A DNA stretch of 64,000 nucleotides, taken from the NCBI RefSeq assembly GCF_010091925.1, contig NZ_WVID01000012.1:62001-126000 (forward strand), in the 5' to 3' direction. Each line of letters opens with the position of its first letter. The first letter of the stretch is position 1. Positions 1 to 9,119 of this stretch are shown one piece after another. The notes below the pieces were generated by a model. That model had not been told where the DNA came from. It did no database searches and saw nothing but the letters and a program-made list of their open reading frames with translations. This DNA comes from Nostoc sp. B(2019) (GTDB lineage Bacteria > Cyanobacteriota > Cyanobacteriia > Cyanobacteriales > Nostocaceae). Both the position numbers and the translations under genes were made by a program.

Positions 1-770
1 CTGGCAAAGTCTGCAATATTAGATATAGTTAAAAAATCAATAGTCTTAAACTGCCGATCAATGGCTGGAAGACTGCATATTTTGGCTCCAATATTTAAAT
101 ATGCTTGTAAAATATTAGGAAGCTCCACATTACATGCATCTTGACCTTGTTGAGTAAGTTCTAGACAAAATTGTGAATTTGGATAAACTAAAATACTTGG
201 ATGCATCAACTGATTCTGCTGAAAATAATCAAAAGCACAAGCTGCTTGCAAAGGACATTGTGTTAGTAATGATGCACAGCCAAAAAAATACTGATTTTTA
301 CTCCGAATAAGATAATTTGCTAGCCCTTGCCAGAGTAATAAAAGTGCTTGAATATTGCGGTATTCTTTAGCTATACATGCATACCCAACTTCTACAGATA
401 CCTGAAGTACAGAATCAGGAATTGCATTGAGATTAAATATGTCAGCAGCATCAAATCCCAGCCCTTGAGAAGCCATTGCATAGGTTTGCATCCGGTAAGT
501 TCCTATCGTTTTACCAGTCTGTTTGAAAATGAGTATCAAATGATGGCAAACCGCATCAAAATTGTCTTGCTCTATTTGGGTAAGGTTAGAAGTAGAAAAT
601 CCCAGACCTAGTTCCTGATTAAAAACTTCAAAGCGCAACCGGAAAATGGATTCTAATTCTTCAGCAGTTGAGGCAAGCCGTAGGATATAATTTTCAGTTT
701 GAAGAACGGGAAAATCTGTGAAGGGGGGAGGAGGACTTAGTGGGTAATTGATATTGCGTCCAGATTCCAT
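1..770 (-). CDS. GNAT-type N-acyltransferase (OlsB/hemolysin-like), 3' part cut by the window edge
   Basis: An open frame on the minus strand starts at the ATG at 768-770 and runs off the left edge, giving about 256 codons without a stop. The N-terminal part reads ..ESIFRLRFEVFNQEL.., then ..GKTIGTYRMQT.., the acyl-homoserine-lactone-synthase/ornithine-acyltransferase type of GNAT fold (Acetyltransf_5 family). A later segment (..VEVGYACIAKEYRNIQALLLLW..) fits the acyl-CoA/ACP binding region. Family members make lyso-ornithine lipids or are annotated as putative hemolysins. The substrate cannot be told from sequence. The C-terminus lies outside the window. Family call fairly sure, function inferred. 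Confidence 0.7.
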   Translation of the reverse strand, partial: MESGRNINYPLSPPPPFTDFPVLQTENYILRLASTAEELESIFRLRFEVFNQELGLGFSTSNLTQIEQDNFDAVCHHLILIFKQTGKTIGTYRMQTYAMASQGLGFDAADIFNLNAIPDSVLQVSVEVGYACIAKEYRNIQALLLLWQGLANYLIRSKNQYFFGCASLLTQCPLQAACAFDYFQQNQLMHPSILVYPNSQFCLELTQQGQDACNVELPNILQAYLNIGAKICSLPAIDRQFKTIDFLTISNIADFA

Positions 771-1173
771 CTGTCTTCCTACTTAAATTGTGAAAATGTC
801 CTATTAGGATTTAGCAGATCACATTATGTATTAATGTGCCGAAGCGTGATTAGAACAGTTTTCGAGAAAAGATTCTCCAGAGAGCTTTTTTTGCCAAATC
901 CTTCCTCGATATCATGTCCGGTTTATTACCCACAATTCCCGCTTACTTTCTTGAATGAGGTGTAGGGTGTTTTTATTATGGGCTTGACTGCCGAAAATAT
1001 CTGGCAATAAAATACAAAATTTTCCTTTCACATAGCTATCGATATAAGTCAACGAAGAAGCTTACGATAGGCTAAGAAAGCCCCCGAATGAATCCGAGGG
1101 CTTGGATATTTTTGCGACTCTCTTTAAAAGCATTGCAGACGATTTGCAGTAAATGCACTCTTGAGCTACTCAA
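771..1173. other. Intergenic gap between the acyltransferase and nadK
   Basis: No gene seen. It holds the promoter side of the minus-strand acyltransferase and, near its right end, the hairpin listed at 1078-1103. A second weak stem (TGCC..GGCA near 988-1006) is followed by an A-rich stretch and was not called. Confidence 0.5.
1078..1103 (-). terminator. Probable Rho-independent terminator of nadK
   Basis: Read on the minus strand, AAGCCCTCGG pairs with CGGGGGCTT (one mismatch) across a 7-nt loop and is followed by CTTTCTT. It lies 70 bp past the nadK stop, and would end the ndhA-I-G-E-nadK transcript. Confidence 0.6.
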
Positions 1174-2094
1174 TCAATTTCGATGATTATTACTGTAGCG
1201 AACTCTTGTACCTGCCCAGAGTAGCTTCTCCCGCAACGTCTGATAATACGAATTGTTCTCCCGCAAAATAATAAATTTAGCCCGACACTCTGCCATCCGC
1301 ACATCAACGCGGTGTCCTGGCCAAATTGAAGTTCCTAACACCCCATCTGTCCATAGCTTAGTACTCAAATCGTAATCCCCCAAAGGCCAAATACTGACCA
1401 CAGAACCAGGGGGCAAAACCAGAGGACGACTAGAAAGACTCATTGCACAAATGGGAGTGATGGTAATTGCCTCCATACCATCGTGCATAATTGGGCCATT
1501 GGCAGAAACAGTGTAACCAGTGGAACCTGTGGGAGTGGAAATAATTAACCCGTCCCCTACGTATTGATCGACTACCTCACCATCAATTTCCATTTCGAGA
1601 ATTGAGGTAATCATTCGGTCAGCGGAGGCGGGTTTGACACAAAATTCATTCAAAGCGAGGTAACGCTCACTCACTGGTTCCAAATTGGAACCATGACCCT
1701 CATACACCGCCGCTTGTAACATCATCCGCCGCTGGATAGCATATCGATCCTCTAAAAGCCGATCCCAAACTTGCTCTGTATCCTGAAATTCTTCAACGGA
1801 TTCAGTTAAAAACCCCAGATGACCTCCCACATTCACTCCCAGAATGGGGATGCCAGCTGGGGCTAAATGTCTGGCACTAGTTAAGACAGTACCATCACCA
1901 CCGAGTACCAAAGCTAGATCGATTGGTTGACCCGCCGAAGCCAAAAATACTGGATACGGATTGTCTTTTGGCCCGCTAGGCCCCATCAACACTTGGCACT
2001 CGCGATTTTCTAGTTGTTTAGCACAGATTTCAGCCCAGCGTTTACTCTGAGCATCTCGCGCTTTATAAGCAATGATTACCTGCTTGAGTTGCAC
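1174..2094 (-). CDS. nadK: NAD kinase
   Basis: NAD kinase phosphorylates NAD+ to NADP+ in the cytosol, setting the NADP pool used by photosynthetic electron transport. The 306-residue protein has the signature GGDGT (about residues 65-69, catalytic Asp67), the following ..NVGGHLGFLTE.. loop, and the conserved ..GDGLIISTPTGSTGYTVSANGPI block near residues 180-200. Length is typical. It begins 6 bp after ndhE stops, so it is very likely translated from the ndhA-I-G-E transcript, an arrangement that pairs NADP supply with the NDH-1 complex. Cyanobacteria usually have two NAD kinases. Which paralogue this is was not resolved. Confidence 0.95.
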   Translation of the reverse strand: MQLKQVIIAYKARDAQSKRWAEICAKQLENRECQVLMGPSGPKDNPYPVFLASAGQPIDLALVLGGDGTVLTSARHLAPAGIPILGVNVGGHLGFLTESVEEFQDTEQVWDRLLEDRYAIQRRMMLQAAVYEGHGSNLEPVSERYLALNEFCVKPASADRMITSILEMEIDGEVVDQYVGDGLIISTPTGSTGYTVSANGPIMHDGMEAITITPICAMSLSSRPLVLPPGSVVSIWPLGDYDLSTKLWTDGVLGTSIWPGHRVDVRMAECRAKFIILRENNSYYQTLREKLLWAGTRVRYSNNHRN

Positions 2095-2100
2095 GCACTA

Positions 2101-2406
2101 TTACCACTTCAGGAGATTAAACTGCTCCATATCGACGGTATCGCGGTTGCGATAAATGGCAAGCACGATCGCTAAACCTACCGCCGCCTCGGCCGCCGCC
2201 ACGGTGATCACAAACACGGTGAAAACCTGACCTTTAATTAATGTTGAGTCAAGGAAGTTGGAAAATGCCATTAAATTCAGATTAACAGCATTGAGCAGTA
2301 ACTCAATTGACATCAGCACCCGTACAGCGTTGCGGCTGGTAATTAAGCCATAGATGCCAATGCAGAATAGAGCGGCTGCTAGTAATAAAAAGTACTGGAG
2401 TTGCAT
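2101..2406 (-). CDS. ndhE: NAD(P)H-quinone oxidoreductase subunit 4L (NdhE)
   Basis: NdhE is the NuoK-type membrane subunit of the cyanobacterial NDH-1 complex in the thylakoid membrane, part of the proton-pumping arm. The protein has 101 residues and three predicted membrane helices. The middle helix carries the conserved Glu environment ..[15 protein letters not shown].. and the third reads ..[22 protein letters not shown]... Length is that of the family. It is the fourth ndh gene of the cluster, separated from ndhG by 230 bp largely filled by a dispersed repeat. Confidence 0.97.
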   Translation of the reverse strand: MQLQYFLLLAAALFCIGIYGLITSRNAVRVLMSIELLLNAVNLNLMAFSNFLDSTLIKGQVFTVFVITVAAAEAAVGLAIVLAIYRNRDTVDMEQFNLLKW

Positions 2407-2429
2407 GAATCTTATGTCAGTTGTTATTT

Positions 2430-2584
2430 GTCAAGGGTCAAGAGTCAAGGGGAGCCACTGCGTTGGGGAGACAGTGCCGTGGGCGGGTTTCCCGACTTGA
2501 GGCGACTGTCGTCGGCTCTGCCGACTTGTTCGCTCTTAGCGTTCCCGCAGGGTAGCAAGTGGCGTTCAAGGGTCAAGGGTCAAG
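2430..2584 (+). repeat. 155-bp small dispersed repeat, copy 1 (inside the ndh operon)
   Basis: By eye, this stretch is the reverse complement of 17975-18129 with about two mismatches in 155 bp. It starts and ends with runs of the heptamer-like TCAAGGG/TCAAGAG motif. Between these lie several short palindromes, for example GTCGGCTCTGCCGAC, that could fold as RNA. It carries no gene. It fills most of the ndhG-ndhE spacer, so it must be transcribed if the operon is one unit. It resembles the small dispersed repeats known from Nostoc genomes. Confidence 0.85.
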
Positions 2585-2636
2585 AGCTATTTTCCCTTAC
2601 TTGTGTGCCCCTCTACTCCTTTGTCTCCACAGTTCC

Positions 2637-3284
2637 CTATTCGCGACGAGAACCACCACGAAAGGTATCAGTATCGCTTCCAGTACTGGTGCTTGTCGAT
2701 ATAAGTTCTCTAGGACGTTCTGGCAAAGTCAAAACGGTTTGCCGCAGATCGGATGGCGTAACTTGGTCTGGCAAATACTCGCGACGCGCCAAAATTATTG
2801 CTCCTACCATCGCTACCAGCAGCAAAATGGAAGCCAGTTCAAAAGGTAGTAAAAAGTCAGTGAAGAAATGTTCACCAATTAAAACTATTGAACTTTCACT
2901 AGCTACAGGAGCAGTTGAGTAAGCCCAAGGTGTCGCCAGTACCATCGTACTCAAAAGAGCAAACAACCCTAAACTGACTACAGCCGTTAGTACTTTCCGC
3001 ACCCAAGAGTTGGGAAACGGCACAAAATCCTGCCGCTTGTTCACCAACATAATGGCGAACAAAATCAGTACGTTAACCGCCCCAACATAAATTAGTATTT
3101 GTGCGGTTGCAACAAAGTCAGCATTTAGCAATAGGTAGAGTCCCGCTATGCTGATGAACACACCTCCCAGCATGAAAGCAGAATAGACAATGTTGGCAAA
3201 CAGCACCACGCCAATAGCTGCCCCAATCATCATCGTAGCCAGCACGCCAAAAGATACAATCTGTACTCCTTCCGCTAAATTCAC
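2637..3284 (-). CDS. ndhG: NAD(P)H-quinone oxidoreductase subunit 6 (NdhG)
   Basis: NdhG is the NuoJ-type membrane subunit of NDH-1. The 215-residue protein shows five hydrophobic helices up to about residue 165, including the diagnostic ..AQILIYVGAVNVLILFAIML.. segment, and a hydrophilic Ser/Thr-rich tail (..STSTSTGSDTDTF..). The start is a GTG at 3282-3284 with GAGGA nine bases upstream. No ATG lies nearby in frame, and the N-terminus LAEGVQIVSFG matches the family. It is flanked by ndhI and ndhE. Both spacers carry repetitive DNA. Confidence 0.96.
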   Translation of the reverse strand: MNLAEGVQIVSFGVLATMMIGAAIGVVLFANIVYSAFMLGGVFISIAGLYLLLNADFVATAQILIYVGAVNVLILFAIMLVNKRQDFVPFPNSWVRKVLTAVVSLGLFALLSTMVLATPWAYSTAPVASESSIVLIGEHFFTDFLLPFELASILLLVAMVGAIILARREYLPDQVTPSDLRQTVLTLPERPRELISTSTSTGSDTDTFRGGSRRE

Positions 3285-3299
3285 TGTTTTTTGTCCTCA

Positions 3300-3382
3300 A
3301 TAGTCATTGGTCACAAGTCATGAGTCATTAGTCACTGGTCATTAGGAAAAAACAAAGGACAAAGGACAAATGACAAATGACA
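3300..3382. repeat. Heptanucleotide-type tandem repeats in the ndhI-ndhG spacer
   Basis: The 99-bp spacer is built of degenerate 7-mers: TCATTAG/TCACTGG/TCATGAG units on the left, then ACAAAGG/ACAAATG units on the right. These are short tandemly repeated repetitive (STRR) sequences of the kind common in heterocystous cyanobacteria. No gene. Confidence 0.7.
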
Positions 3383-3383
3383 T

Positions 3384-3968
3384 TTATTTTTCCGTTTGTT
3401 CTACAAGGTCTTCTGGACGCGCACCAGCACGAGGCGCATCCGCAGGCAGTCCATGAGGTTCGAGGACGCCCTTGGGCAGGTAAACTAGTTCGCGCAGTGG
3501 CGTTACCATTGGGTCATCTGTTACCTTGTAGGGCAGACGACCTAGCGCTACGCTGTCATAGTTCAATTCATGGCGATCATACGTGGAAAGCTCGTATTCT
3601 TCTGTCATTGAGAGACAGTTAGTGGGGCAATATTCCACACAGTTACCGCAAAAGATACAAACTCCAAAGTCAATGCTGTAGTGGTTGAGCTTTTTCTTTT
3701 TACTGGCTTTGTCGAATTCCCAATCCACTACAGGCAGGTTAATTGGACAAACTCGAACACAGACTTCGCAGGAGATGCACTTATCAAACTCAAAGTGAAT
3801 CCTACCGCGAAACCGTTCGCCAGGAATCAGTTTTTCGTAAGGGTACTGTACGGTAATTGGGCGCCGTCGCATGTGGTCGAAGGTGACAGACAACCCTTGA
3901 CCAATGTAACGCGCAGCTTGCACGGTTTCTTTGGCGTAATCACCAACTTGCTTCAGGAACTTTAGCAT
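3384..3968 (-). CDS. ndhI: NAD(P)H-quinone oxidoreductase iron-sulfur subunit (NdhI)
   Basis: NdhI carries two [4Fe-4S] clusters that pass electrons from ferredoxin/NDH-1 partners towards plastoquinone. The 194-residue protein has two ferredoxin-type motifs, CxxCxxCxxxCP at C64/C67/C70/C74 and at C104/C107/C110/C114. The N-terminus (..[20 protein letters not shown]..) is the membrane-associated helix of the family. The C-terminal tail is Pro/Gly-rich and poorly conserved. It sits between ndhA and ndhG on the minus strand. Confidence 0.97.
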   Translation of the reverse strand: MLKFLKQVGDYAKETVQAARYIGQGLSVTFDHMRRRPITVQYPYEKLIPGERFRGRIHFEFDKCISCEVCVRVCPINLPVVDWEFDKASKKKKLNHYSIDFGVCIFCGNCVEYCPTNCLSMTEEYELSTYDRHELNYDSVALGRLPYKVTDDPMVTPLRELVYLPKGVLEPHGLPADAPRAGARPEDLVEQTEK

Positions 3969-3989
3969 TTTTCGTGTTTCTCTCTTTTG

Positions 3990-4080
3990 TCCTTTGTCCA
4001 GATGCGTTGCAAAGTCAAGAGTCCAAAGTCCAAAGTCTAGATTAGAAATTATTTGGCTTTTGACTCTTGACTAATGACTA
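3990..4080. repeat. Heptanucleotide-type tandem repeats in the ndhA-ndhI spacer
   Basis: Units such as GTCAAGA, GTCCAAA (twice) and, towards ndhA, GACTCTT/GACTAAT fill the spacer. The last unit overlaps the ndhA stop codon at 4078-4080. The two halves are partly inverted relative to each other, so the transcript could fold here. No gene. Confidence 0.65.
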
Positions 4081-5196
4081 TCCGCCGAAGGCGAAGGGAA
4101 AGGCTAGTTTCAGAGCTGCGGTTAAGAGCAGATTAGCTAAACCAACAGGCAACAAAAACTTCCATCCTAAATCTAACAATTGATCAATCCGCACCCGTGG
4201 CACTGTCCAGCGCAACAGGATGGCGACAAATACCAGTAAATAGGCTTTGAGTACGGTCATGGTAATACCCAAAGAAGCAGTTACTATCTGCAACACGGGA
4301 TTCGCTTCACTGATTCCCAGCCAACTAGCTATGAGGTTGAGGGGAATAGGAAAGTCCCAACCGCCCAGGTATAAAATTGCTACTAGTAGGGAAGAAAGTA
4401 TTAAGTTAACGTAGGAACCCAGGTAGAACAGACCGAATTTCATACCTGCGTATTCAGTCTGATAACCTGCTACCAGTTCTTCTTCTGCTTCCGGTAAGTC
4501 AAAGGGCAATCGTTCGCATTCAGCTAGGACTGCTATCCAGAAAATCACGAACCCGGCTGGTTGACGCCAAATGTTCCAGCCCAGGATACCGTAGCCTGAT
4601 TGTTGATTAACAATATCAACGGTGCTGAGGCTGTTAGACATCATAGCGATCGCTAGTACCGCCAGCGCCAAAGGAATTTCATAACTAATAGACTGTGCTG
4701 CTGCCCGCAAACCTCCTAAAAGGGAGTATTTGTTATTAGATGCATAGCCAGCCATCAACAAGCCAATGGGTTGAATGCTAGACAAGGCAATCCACAAAAA
4801 CACGCCCATGCCCACATTGCTAATTACGATATTCTGTCCAAAGGGTATAATCAGGAACGACAGAAACACCGGAATCACGACAATAATCGGGCCGAGGGTA
4901 AATAGCCACGGATCGGACTTGGCTGGCACTATATCTTCTTTGAATACCAACTTCAGACCATCCGCGACAGGCACCAACAACCCAAAAGGCCCCTGGTATT
5001 CTGGGCCAATCCGTTGCTGTGCGGCGGCGGAAATTTTTCGCTCTAACCAAGTGGCGACCAAAACCCCCACTGTTGCTCCAATTAGCATCAGTATCATTGG
5101 CAGTGGCATCCAAATCGCTTTAGCTGTTCCTGCTGGTATTCCTAAATCCTTGAGGGATTCAATAAAAGTTCCTTGGAGGTCAATTCCTGAGTTCAT
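4078..5196 (-). CDS. ndhA: NAD(P)H-quinone oxidoreductase subunit 1 (NdhA)
   Basis: NdhA (NuoH type) lines the quinone-binding cavity of NDH-1 in the thylakoid membrane. The 372-residue protein has about eight membrane helices. It also has the conserved loops ..[21 protein letters not shown].. near residues 52-72 and ..[24 protein letters not shown].. near residues 230-250, both diagnostic. Length matches cyanobacterial NdhA. It is the first gene of ndhA-I-G-E-nadK. The promoter should lie in the 432-bp gap upstream (5197-5628). Confidence 0.97.
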   Translation of the reverse strand: MNSGIDLQGTFIESLKDLGIPAGTAKAIWMPLPMILMLIGATVGVLVATWLERKISAAAQQRIGPEYQGPFGLLVPVADGLKLVFKEDIVPAKSDPWLFTLGPIIVVIPVFLSFLIIPFGQNIVISNVGMGVFLWIALSSIQPIGLLMAGYASNNKYSLLGGLRAAAQSISYEIPLALAVLAIAMMSNSLSTVDIVNQQSGYGILGWNIWRQPAGFVIFWIAVLAECERLPFDLPEAEEELVAGYQTEYAGMKFGLFYLGSYVNLILSSLLVAILYLGGWDFPIPLNLIASWLGISEANPVLQIVTASLGITMTVLKAYLLVFVAILLRWTVPRVRIDQLLDLGWKFLLPVGLANLLLTAALKLAFPFAFGG

Positions 5197-5628
5197 GTTT
5201 CCGCTCTTTAAGTCATCGGGTCATGGTGAGTTACAACTACTAGTTCAATTAATACCTGTAAATTCACCGATTTATAATCTCTGCTAAGACGACACTTGAT
5301 TGAAGATTTGTTGCTAATTCCCATGCCTAGTATATCCTTGGATGGTTTGAGCACCCTGAAGCGATATGAGAACTTCTACTTATGGTTGACATTGAGATTA
5401 GCTAATAAAGCCCCCAGTTTATCTGAGAAGAGGAGTGGGGGCTAGGGGCTGTGGGGGAAGTGAATCAATAATTACTCTTGTGCCCCATCATCTGGCTTCC
5501 TTTATCCCCTCATCTCCTTAGTACGTCGAGACAAAATCTCCGCTTCCATTTCGGTAACGGTTGTCTACTCTTGACAAACTTTCTGTTTTCTTTTAACTGA
5601 GGTTGGTAAATGACAATCCAACTGCCAG
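5197..5628. other. Intergenic gap between gltA and ndhA
   Basis: No gene seen. It contains the gltA terminator (5409-5443) and the upstream region of the ndh operon, but no promoter box could be assigned with confidence. Confidence 0.5.
5409..5443 (-). terminator. Probable terminator of gltA
   Basis: AGCCCCCA (5409-5416) and TGGGGGCT (5436-5443) form an 8-bp perfect stem with a 19-nt loop. On the minus strand the stem is followed by TTATTAG. It lies about 190 bp beyond the gltA stop. Confidence 0.55.
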
Positions 5629-6765
5629 TTAACGTTGCTCAATTGGGGTATAGGGAATTTCGTGCCGACCGTTGTAAATCTGGGTAGGACGGAAAATCCG
5701 GTTTTCTGCTAGTTGTTCTTTCCAGTGTGCTAGCCAACCTGCAACACGGGCGATCGCAAATATTGGTGTAAACAAGTCTGTGGGAATCCCCATTTTCCTA
5801 TACACTAAACCAGAGTAAAAGTCAACATTGGGATAAATCCCTTTGGAGGCGAGTTTTTCCTCTACCACTCGTTCCATCTCTTGGGCAATGTCATAAAACT
5901 TATCGTGCCCAAACTTCTCAAATAACTGTTCTGCCAATTTTTGCAAAATCGTGGCTCGTGGGTCTTTTACTTTGTAGACACGATGCCCAAAACCCATAAT
6001 CTTAGCTTTGCGTTCCAGACAATTCTCTATATAAGGACGCACATTGTCCACAGAACCAATATTTTCCAACATCTGAATCACTTCTTCATTGGCTCCACCA
6101 TGCAGGGGCCCTCCTAAAGTTCCTACCGCACTAGCAACGACGGCGTAGGGGTCAGTCAGGGTGGAAGCTGTCACCCTAGCACTAAAGGTGGAAGCGTTCA
6201 TCGTGTGTTCGACATGAAGTATCAAGCAGATGTCGAAAATCCGTGCCGCCAAAGGATCGGGTTCTTGCTCATTGAGCATGTATAGGAAGTTGGCGGAGTA
6301 GTCTAAGTCATCACGGGGACGCACGGGGTCATTGCCTTTTCGCATCAACTGGAAGGCAGCCACCATTGTGGGAATGGTTGCTATCAAGCGAACCACCGAA
6401 TCTCGAATGTAGGCAGGATTATGTAAATCCCGGAGCGAATAAAATAAGCCTAAAGCAGCAGCAGAGGCTTGCAGGGCATCCATTGGATGACCGCTTTCTG
6501 GAAAGCATTTCATCATGTCCCGAATGCGGTATTTTATCCGCCTGTGGTAACGAACTTCATGCTCAAATGCTTCCAGTTCTTCCTTGCTTGGCAGTTCGCC
6601 CCAGATTAAGAGATAAGCAGTTTCCAGGAATGTACTTTTTTCTGCTAGTTCCTCAATCCGAATGCCACGATATTCTAGTATTCCCTTTTGCCCATCAACA
6701 TAGCTAATACTCGATTGAGCGGCGGGAATGCCTTCTAGACCAGGCTTGTATTCGCACACCATCAT
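5629..6765 (-). CDS. gltA: Citrate synthase
   Basis: Condenses oxaloacetate and acetyl-CoA to citrate, the entry to the cyanobacterial TCA branch that feeds 2-oxoglutarate to nitrogen assimilation. The 378-residue protein carries the catalytic set His222 (..GPLHGGANEEV..), His261 (..GFGHRVYKVKDPR..) and Asp315 (..YPNVDFYSGL..). The N-terminus ..GIPAAQSSISYVDGQKGILEYRG.. is typical of short type-II-like/methylcitrate-related bacterial enzymes. The start is ambiguous between two adjacent ATGs (6763-6765 and 6760-6762). It is monocistronic, with its own downstream hairpin. Confidence 0.95.
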   Translation of the reverse strand: MMVCEYKPGLEGIPAAQSSISYVDGQKGILEYRGIRIEELAEKSTFLETAYLLIWGELPSKEELEAFEHEVRYHRRIKYRIRDMMKCFPESGHPMDALQASAAALGLFYSLRDLHNPAYIRDSVVRLIATIPTMVAAFQLMRKGNDPVRPRDDLDYSANFLYMLNEQEPDPLAARIFDICLILHVEHTMNASTFSARVTASTLTDPYAVVASAVGTLGGPLHGGANEEVIQMLENIGSVDNVRPYIENCLERKAKIMGFGHRVYKVKDPRATILQKLAEQLFEKFGHDKFYDIAQEMERVVEEKLASKGIYPNVDFYSGLVYRKMGIPTDLFTPIFAIARVAGWLAHWKEQLAENRIFRPTQIYNGRHEIPYTPIEQR

Positions 6766-6877
6766 GGCAACACCATTTGCTTTTTGAAATATCTGATCAC
6801 GCTAACTTACCAGAAATTGTTGTTGCCATAACAGTTGCCGTTCTAACAACAATTCTGACAGAAAAGTTGAAAAACTG

Positions 6878-7414
6878 TTACAGCAGGTACTTGGGTGGTG
6901 TCAACCAGAACATTTGACTACGACCCAGAGGAGAGCCGGCTTCTGGTAGTTTTATCCCAATCATACCTGCTTTTTTCAAGACTAAAACTGCTTTGGCCTC
7001 AGACAACTCTCTGGAGCGGCTTTCACTGGTCAGAATTTCGGTTCCCCAAAGGAGAGTTTCTGCCCAAATACTCAAATTAGGTTCATGTCCAACTAGCGCC
7101 AGTTGGGTATTTTGTGAATAATTTCTTGGCTCTAACCAGTTTATGAGCCAGCTGGATATATTACCATCAGGGGCAAGGTGGCTAGATTCCTCCAACTGAG
7201 AACTTAGTTTCTCTGCTATGAGAATTTCAGCGGTTTGACGAGCACGTACTAGGGGACTGGTGACAATCAAATCAAATTGCAAACCTAGTTTGACGAGCTT
7301 CTGGGCAATTCTCTCAGTTTTTTGTCGCCCTTCTTTGGTGAGGCTTCGCTGCTCATCCTTGATGTCTAATCCCCTTTGTTGGGCGATACCATGACGAATT
7401 AAGTAAAGTTCCAT
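6878..7414 (-). CDS. sixA: Phosphohistidine phosphatase SixA
   Basis: SixA is a histidine-phosphatase-superfamily enzyme that removes phosphate from phosphohistidine, in other bacteria from phosphotransfer domains. The 178-residue protein begins MELYLIRHG, with the RHG signature at residues 7-9 (nucleophile His8). A second conserved histidine follows in ..LALVGHEPNLS... An Arg-rich region ..TSPLVRARQTAEIL.. also fits. Length is slightly above the E. coli form. It stands alone between gltA and a DHH phosphoesterase on the same strand. The target in this organism is unknown. The many His-Asp systems in the window make a phosphorelay role plausible but unproven. Confidence 0.9.
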   Translation of the reverse strand: MELYLIRHGIAQQRGLDIKDEQRSLTKEGRQKTERIAQKLVKLGLQFDLIVTSPLVRARQTAEILIAEKLSSQLEESSHLAPDGNISSWLINWLEPRNYSQNTQLALVGHEPNLSIWAETLLWGTEILTSESRSRELSEAKAVLVLKKAGMIGIKLPEAGSPLGRSQMFWLTPPKYLL

Positions 7415-7799
7415 ACTTTGAGTTTTGCGATCGCAGCGTGCCGTAGCCCGTGCTGAGTTAGTAGTTATGCCTGATGTGAATTAACATATCCTAACCCTAA
7501 TCATCATTACGTATTCGTTGATCTGCCATCCGTTCGGTGCAGCAAAGTGTTGGGTGTTTTAAGAGGTTGCTGCTTCGAGAACACCACGCACCCAAGCAGT
7601 GCTATCAGTTAAATCGTGGCGATCGCACATTAGGCATGAACTACATCCTCAATTAGTTCACCTTCTGTGAGAAGACAAAGATTCCCGGCTTTTCTAAAAA
7701 GTCGGGAAATATGTTTATCATGAATGACTTAGGGATGCTATCTGACCAAACACTTTGACCACTGCATAAGTTAGGAGTTCTCCCCATCTCCTTGTCCCT
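7415..7799. other. Intergenic gap between sixA and the DHH gene
   Basis: No gene seen. It contains the hairpin at 7682-7708. The remainder shows only a HIP1-like GCGATCGC core near 7618 and no clear ORF. Confidence 0.5.
7682..7708 (-). terminator. Hairpin terminator of the DHH gene; member of a recurring hairpin family
   Basis: TTCCCGGCTTTT pairs with AAAAGTCGGGAA (one G-T) around a CTA loop. It lies about 90 bp past the DHH gene stop. Nearly the same hairpin occurs at 56413-56443 and 63957-63987. Confidence 0.65.
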
Positions 7800-9119
7800 C
7801 TACTCTGACTGAATTGGGTTGTCTTTGGGATTGACTAACCTCAGCAGCTTTTGCTTGATTTGAGCGTCAAAGACTTCCCATTTCATTTTCGCATAAGCGG
7901 AATTTTCGTTACTGCCAGATAAGAAGCCCATTGGGATTTCAAAGCCGCCTGCGCTTGTCCGTCCACCGCCAAAAAAGCGCCCAGTGCTATCTTGACCAAA
8001 GGCTTCTTTGATGAATTCATCAGGGTCAAGGGTAAGTTTGGTGGTTCTTAAGGAGCCGATGACTATTTCCAGTTCTTCATCTTCATCGTGAACAATGCCG
8101 TAAACTACAGCAGTGTGGACGTTTTCTTCGGTGACTAGAAAATCAGCTGCTTGCGGAATGGCGTCTCTGTCGTCGTAGCGTAGATAACCAACACCAGCAA
8201 TGGAAAAGTTATTTTGGACGATGCGATTTTTTAGCGATCGCTCGATAACATCCATTACCCGCTTGGAACGATTTGCCTGTAAAATCGCATTCAGCAGTTG
8301 AGCGTCATAAAATCTACTCAGATATGCAGCTGCCATGAAATCTTCTTCTTGCGCTTGCATGAGCCGATTTGTATCCGATCGCAAGCCGTGCATCAAGGCA
8401 GTAGCACATTTGACATGTTGATTTATGCTGCTATCTAGAGCCAGTAATCCCGATTGTAAATACTGAGTGAAAATTGTCGCCGTGGCTCGTACATAAGGAC
8501 GAACATCTTCAAACTCTGAGTTGAGTTCTCCTTGTAAGCTGTGATGATCGATGAGCGCTACTAAGGGAATTCCAGCCTGCTGTACGGCTGACAATAGTTG
8601 AGAAGTGGTTCCTTGGTTATCAATTAATACAAAACCTTGATAAGATGACAAATCTTTGCTTTTCAAGGTTTGCAGTGTCCAGCGCTGAACAGGTAAATTA
8701 GTCAGTCTCACCAAGGCAATATTCTCTTGGTGGCTCAAAGCGCCAGCATAAATGATTTCACATTTGATATCGTATTGCTGAGCAATTAATTGATAAGTCC
8801 ACGCACAGGAGAGAGCGTCTGGATCAGGGAAATCTTGCAGTATTACTAGTTGGCGATCGTGTCGGTGCGCCAAAAGTGTTTTTTGCAGTTCTTCTGATTT
8901 CTGATTTGCTAAAGAATTACCACGCTGCGCTGGATAAATACCACCTTCACCTGTCGATAGTGGTAGAGACGGGCGGGTAAGTGGAAGTTCCACTGGTTTC
9001 TCTATTTCAGGTTCATCTGAGTTTGGTTCTGTGGTTAATGACAAACTATCAAACTGAGTAACAGGAGAATTCAAGTACATAGGAAACGTTGTTTGAAGTG
9101 TAAGGCTCCGTTGATTCAT
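7800..9119 (-). CDS. DHH/DHHA1-family phosphoesterase (NrnA/RecJ-like fold)
   Basis: Probable bifunctional oligoribonuclease/pAp-phosphatase-like or exopolyphosphatase-like enzyme. The 439-residue protein has the metal-binding motifs DFPDPDALS (Asp99, Asp101), ..FVLIDNQG.. (Asp167) and ..LIDHHS.. (Asp191-His-His). The DHHA1 domain near the C-terminus carries the glycine-rich ..FGGGRTSAGGFEIP... The first 80 or so residues are a low-similarity Pro/Glu-rich extension. The start could instead be the ATG at codon 14. Substrate (nanoRNA, pAp, c-di-AMP products) cannot be decided from the motifs. Single gene with its own hairpin terminator. Confidence 0.85.
   Translation of the reverse strand: MNQRSLTLQTTFPMYLNSPVTQFDSLSLTTEPNSDEPEIEKPVELPLTRPSLPLSTGEGGIYPAQRGNSLANQKSEELQKTLLAHRHDRQLVILQDFPDPDALSCAWTYQLIAQQYDIKCEIIYAGALSHQENIALVRLTNLPVQRWTLQTLKSKDLSSYQGFVLIDNQGTTSQLLSAVQQAGIPLVALIDHHSLQGELNSEFEDVRPYVRATATIFTQYLQSGLLALDSSINQHVKCATALMHGLRSDTNRLMQAQEEDFMAAAYLSRFYDAQLLNAILQANRSKRVMDVIERSLKNRIVQNNFSIAGVGYLRYDDRDAIPQAADFLVTEENVHTAVVYGIVHDEDEELEIVIGSLRTTKLTLDPDEFIKEAFGQDSTGRFFGGGRTSAGGFEIPMGFLSGSNENSAYAKMKWEVFDAQIKQKLLRLVNPKDNPIQSE

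Noticed and set aside
2401-2922. Plus-strand frame of 173 codons
   Set aside because: It runs through the dispersed repeat and antisense to ndhG. No family match, and ndhG is certain.
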